Below, piece after piece: positions 61,104 to 64,000 of a stretch of 64,000 bases of DNA. The DNA is from Gnetum montanum (Eukaryota > Streptophyta > Gnetopsida > Gnetales > Gnetaceae), in NCBI GenBank assembly GCA_015680685.1, contig MNCI01028890.1:251218-315217 (forward strand), written 5' to 3'. The notes below the pieces were generated by a model that saw only the letters and a list, made by a program, of their open reading frames with translations, searched no databases and was not told the DNA's origin. Position 1 is the first letter of the stretch. The number at the start of each line of letters is the position of its first letter. The translations under genes were made by a program, and so were the position numbers.

Positions 61104-61186
61104 CAAGATGCCTTATTATGTTTAAAACTTGGAAACACAAATGTAGGAAAGGAATACAGGGAATTAAAAAAGGTACCCCTATGCCA
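61104..61186 (-). repeat. Element J 5' LTR, terminal part
   Basis: CCTTATTATGTTTAAAAC and ACACAAATGTAGGAAAGG match the end of the J 3' LTR at 33780-33830; it ends ACCCCTATGCCA, followed by the TSD CAATC. Confidence 0.8.
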
Positions 61187-63590
61187 CAATCCTACTTATA
61201 TCATGTGGAATATGTAAACAATGTAATGACAACATTCTCAAGATGGTCATACCCTGCTAATTCATTGGTGATTAAATAGGAGAATAATATGGAACAAAAA
61301 TTTTTTTATCATGGAAAGAGCATAGTTGAGCACCATTGATGTTAATTTGGTATTTTAGAACATTCACCTCAAAATCCATCCAAAAATTCCACTAGAAAAA
61401 TGCATTATAAGTGGATCTTATGCAATCCTCCCTAGTCATGTAACAAGCATGGTTCCAACTATTATATCATAGAACATCTCTGTATCATCAAAGATGTTAA
61501 TTTTCTTGAAGAACATCTAGTCCATGAAGTTATAAATTAGGTCTTTGAAAGATCAATTAATTAACTTACCTTATCTAATGCTAAGTTGTCTAATTTGGAA
61601 GTATTATATACAATGAATCATGCTATTGTGATGTAGTATGATCTTGCATTTTGGGGCACTCTTGATTTATCCTAGAATATTCCAACACCACCACTAGAAT
61701 TCAAGCCACTTTGAAAAGGATTTAACTACATGTTTCTTACTAATTGTCATCTTGTTATCATCAATTTTATCCTAATGATCATCTAAAAGATTAACCTAAA
61801 AAACGTAGTTACCAAGTAGAGAAAATTCTTTTCCTAGTCCCATGATGAACTCATTGATATTGACTCCTATATCTATCAACATATATATATATATATATAT
61901 AAGTATCAAACCTAGTAGATACTTCAATGAAGAATCAATCCTAATATAAAGGATGTTGTAGAAAGTGAAATCATCCATCTCCTACCAGATAGTTCCATTG
62001 CTTCTATTTTGACAGTGAGTGGGTTAGTTCAACTATAGTTGAATTTAATAAAGATAACAAATGAATATTTTGTGTTTACTATAGATTGGTAAACACTACT
62101 ACCTTTAATGATCATTTTCTATTTCTATTTGTGAACCAAGTATTGAATAACATATGTTACTAGGAGTAAGATAACTTCCTTTATGGGTACTTTAGTTACA
62201 ATCAAATCAACATTGCACTACAAAATCAAGAAAAGACTATCTTCATCTATCCATGGAAAAACATTTTCTTCAAGTTCATTCCCTTTTGATTATGCAATGC
62301 ACCAATCACATTCCAATGACTAGTGACATCTATGTTCCAATATTACATTAGTAAGAGTATAGAAGTCTTTATGGATGAATTTTTTTCTTATGAAAAAATA
62401 TTTTAGAAACTATTAGGCTAGCTTGAGGTTGTTCTACATTGTTGTTGCTAGGTAAACTTGAATGTAAATGAACAAAAAAGCCAATTACTGATGATGGAGG
62501 ATATTGTTCTTGGTCACAAAGTTTCCAAAAAGGGAATTTAAGTAGATCCTAACAAGATCTACATCATTGAAAGCATGATGTAAATTCCCATGACAATTAA
62601 ACATGTGCAATCTTTTCTTAGTCACGCAAGCTATTATTATTAATTTATTAAAGATTACTCTAGAATAGTCATGCCTTTCTTTAAGCTCTTAAGGAAAGAT
62701 GCTCTATTCTCATGAAGAAAATAATGTAAAAATATCTTTTAATGTGTGAAGGAAAGGCTAACAAAAATTATAGTATTTTAGATTTCTAAGTAAATTCACC
62801 CATTTCATATAATGACTTATGCTTTTGATTTTACATTAGGTGATATCCTAATGTATTTTGATGAAAAGAAGAGAATCTACTACATCCACTATACTAGTCG
62901 AAGAATTCCAAGGTTTCAACTAAATTATATCACCATCAAAAAGAATTTGATGAAAAAAATTTTATACTCTAAAATTTCAGGCATTATGTTAATGGATGCA
63001 AAATATTCATCCACACTGATCATAGTACCAACTAGTTCTTCATGAATAAATCAAATGTTAGTCCCTGTGTGATTCAATGGTTGATTCTTTTGCAAAAATT
63101 TGATCTTCACATGATTAACCATAAAGGAGCTGAGAATGTGGTGGAAAATCATCTATTATAGTTGCAAATTGGTAATAAAATAGAAGATCTAATTCTTAAT
63201 GACTTTCTAGATGATCATATTTGAAAGATCATTTTCAACTCTAAGAGTAAATGTAAATGCCCATGCTTTATGGACATTCTCAACTGCATAGTCTGGAAGA
63301 TTCCTCCTAGTTACTATAATAAAAGAATCAAATGATTTCAATACTAAGTAAGACCTTACTTGGTTGTCAAAGAGCATGCCTATAAAAGATGCTTAGATGA
63401 CCTTATAAGGTGGTGTGTTCTAGAAGAGAGCCAAAGAACCATCTTAGCTTACATGCATCATGGGATGTGTGGGGGGAACTACATTAGAAAGTGAACCATG
63501 GTGAAGTACCTACTTGTAGGCTATTTTTTGTAATTCTCAACACTTAGTATGCTACTGTAGTAAGTGCCAATTCAAGGGAGATATATTATA
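61187..63590 (+). pseudogene. Element K, right part: protease end, RT, RNase H and start of integrase (broken)
   Basis: 61187-61350 continues the K protease (HSQDGHTLLIHW, matching B). A degraded linker includes an AT microsatellite (61878-61902). RT: SEWVSSTIVEF near 62010, GYFSYNQINIALQNQEKTIF near 62200, and a catalytic box reading EVFMDEFFSYE near 62360. RNase H: 62812-63045 (MTYAFDFTLGDILMYFDEK). The integrase N-terminus near 63420-63560 has MHHGMCGGNYIRK and KYLLVGYF. Sequence similarity to pol is lost at about 63590. Confidence 0.82.
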
Positions 63591-63960
63591 ACATCCTTGT
63601 TCCTAAGCATTAGGTTGCAGAGCATTACATTAGTTAAAATCCATAATAATTGGCTGTGGGAAGGAAAAATAACAAATGAACTATGTAGCGAAAGAAAACG
63701 AGGAAACCTATCATGAAGTCATGACCCAATGAAAGATAGGAAACTAAACATTAGAAAAAAAAAATTCATGAATAACATATATTATAGAAAGAAAACTAAC
63801 CAAAAATAAAATAACATAAATTGAAAATTTAAATCTCCAAGATACATACATACATATATATAATTAGAATAATTCAAGATTCTAATCCATAAAAATCAAA
63901 TATCCAAAATCTCAAAAGAAGAGATGCAATGTCTAATATAATGTTGAAATGCTAAATATA
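63591..63960. other. AT-rich segment, no recognised feature
   Basis: Separates the broken K integrase from the next LTR. I see no coding similarity, PBS or PPT. Confidence 0.5.
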
Positions 63961-64000
63961 TGATGAGTGGCGAGGTACCCCTACACTCCACCATACGAAT
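63961..64000 (-). repeat. Start of another A/C-type LTR at window end
   Basis: TGATGAGTGGCGAGGTACCC and the next 20 bases match the inner end of the element A 5' LTR (8754 on). No PBS lies to its left, so it may be a 3' or solo LTR on the minus strand. Confidence 0.75.

Larger units (their letters stand above)
32936..61186 (-). mobile_element. Element J: Ty3/gypsy-type element lacking RT, interrupted by F and L
   Basis: Inserted in the K protease gene with TSD CAATT (32931-32935) and CAATC (61187-61191), one transition apart. Sense order: 5' LTR, initiator-Met-type PBS, gag with nucleocapsid knuckle, retropepsin, ORF Y, integrase C-terminal region, PPT and 3' LTR. The 5' LTR is in three pieces: 37457-37471, 56532-57181 and about 61104-61186. 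F and copia element L account for the gaps. RT, RNase H and the integrase core are absent, so J depended on another element to move. Confidence 0.85.

Noticed and set aside
57177-61108. GATGT/GATGC as TSD of copia element L
   Set aside because: The right part of L, including its 5' LTR, is missing, so the adjoining GATG is probably chance in an LTR full of AAGATG words.
61878-61902. AT microsatellite as a functional site
   Set aside because: Simple repeat with no associated feature; it lies in a degraded pol linker.
1-64000. CRISPR array, tRNA or rRNA genes, bacterial operon features
   Set aside because: No regular spaced repeats, cloverleaf-like genes or rRNA sequence were seen; everything points to plant nuclear repeats.

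Overview
The window is plant nuclear DNA: a 64-kb, AT-rich block made almost entirely of decayed LTR retrotransposons nested inside one another. I find no intact host gene, no tRNA or rRNA and no CRISPR array. The retrotransposon lineages (Athila/Tat-like and chromodomain Ty3/gypsy, Ty1/copia with the plant-type PPT) show a seed plant. The heavy decay, deep nesting and lack of genes suggest a very large genome, possibly a gymnosperm, but the sequence does not prove that. Two single N bases (21674, 57212) mark assembly joins.

Left block (1-29568). Element B is a partial Athila/Tat-like element on the minus strand (9613-11411). It is cut on its left by element A (minus, 1-9612, starting outside the window) and on its right by element D (minus, LTR 11412-12336). 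D contributes a 3' LTR and a roughly 960-codon extra gene, 'ORF X'. Element C (plus, 16971-29568) follows and is the most complete copy. Its order is truncated 5' LTR, tRNA-Asp-type PBS, gag, protease, RT, RNase H, integrase, internal polypurine tract, a long spacer, an internal promoter-like block, ORF X, PPT and 3' LTR.

Middle (29569-31800). No gene is recognised here. The segment contains a GC-rich island at 30530-31200.

Right block (31800-64000). This is a matryoshka supported by target-site duplications (TSDs). Athila/Tat-like element K (plus) is split in its protease gene: the left part lies at about 31800-32935 and the right part at 61187 to about 63590. In the gap sits J (minus, TSD CAATT/CAATC), which has gag, protease, an unknown 'ORF Y' and only the C-terminal end of integrase. 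F, a chromodomain Ty3/gypsy element (minus, 37472-56526, TSD AGTTC/GGTTC), sits 15 bp inside J's 5' LTR. F in turn carries four insertions: I (38995-42791, TSD CAAAG), a small relative of J that encodes only ORF Y; solo LTR E (45167-45944, TSD CTCTT); S (46337-49680), which carries a SPA/COP1-type WD40 pseudogene; and solo LTR H (53589-54541, TSD ACAAC). A Ty1/copia element, L, is inserted in the other arm of J's 5' LTR.

All coding regions are broken. Most internal stops look like C-to-T or G-to-A changes at Gln, Trp and Arg codons, as expected from deamination of methylated cytosine. The least ordinary items are ORF X (own promoter-like block and conserved splice-donor-like site), ORF Y (lies where RT-RNase H-integrase should be, and is alone in element I), and the gene-fragment-carrying element S.
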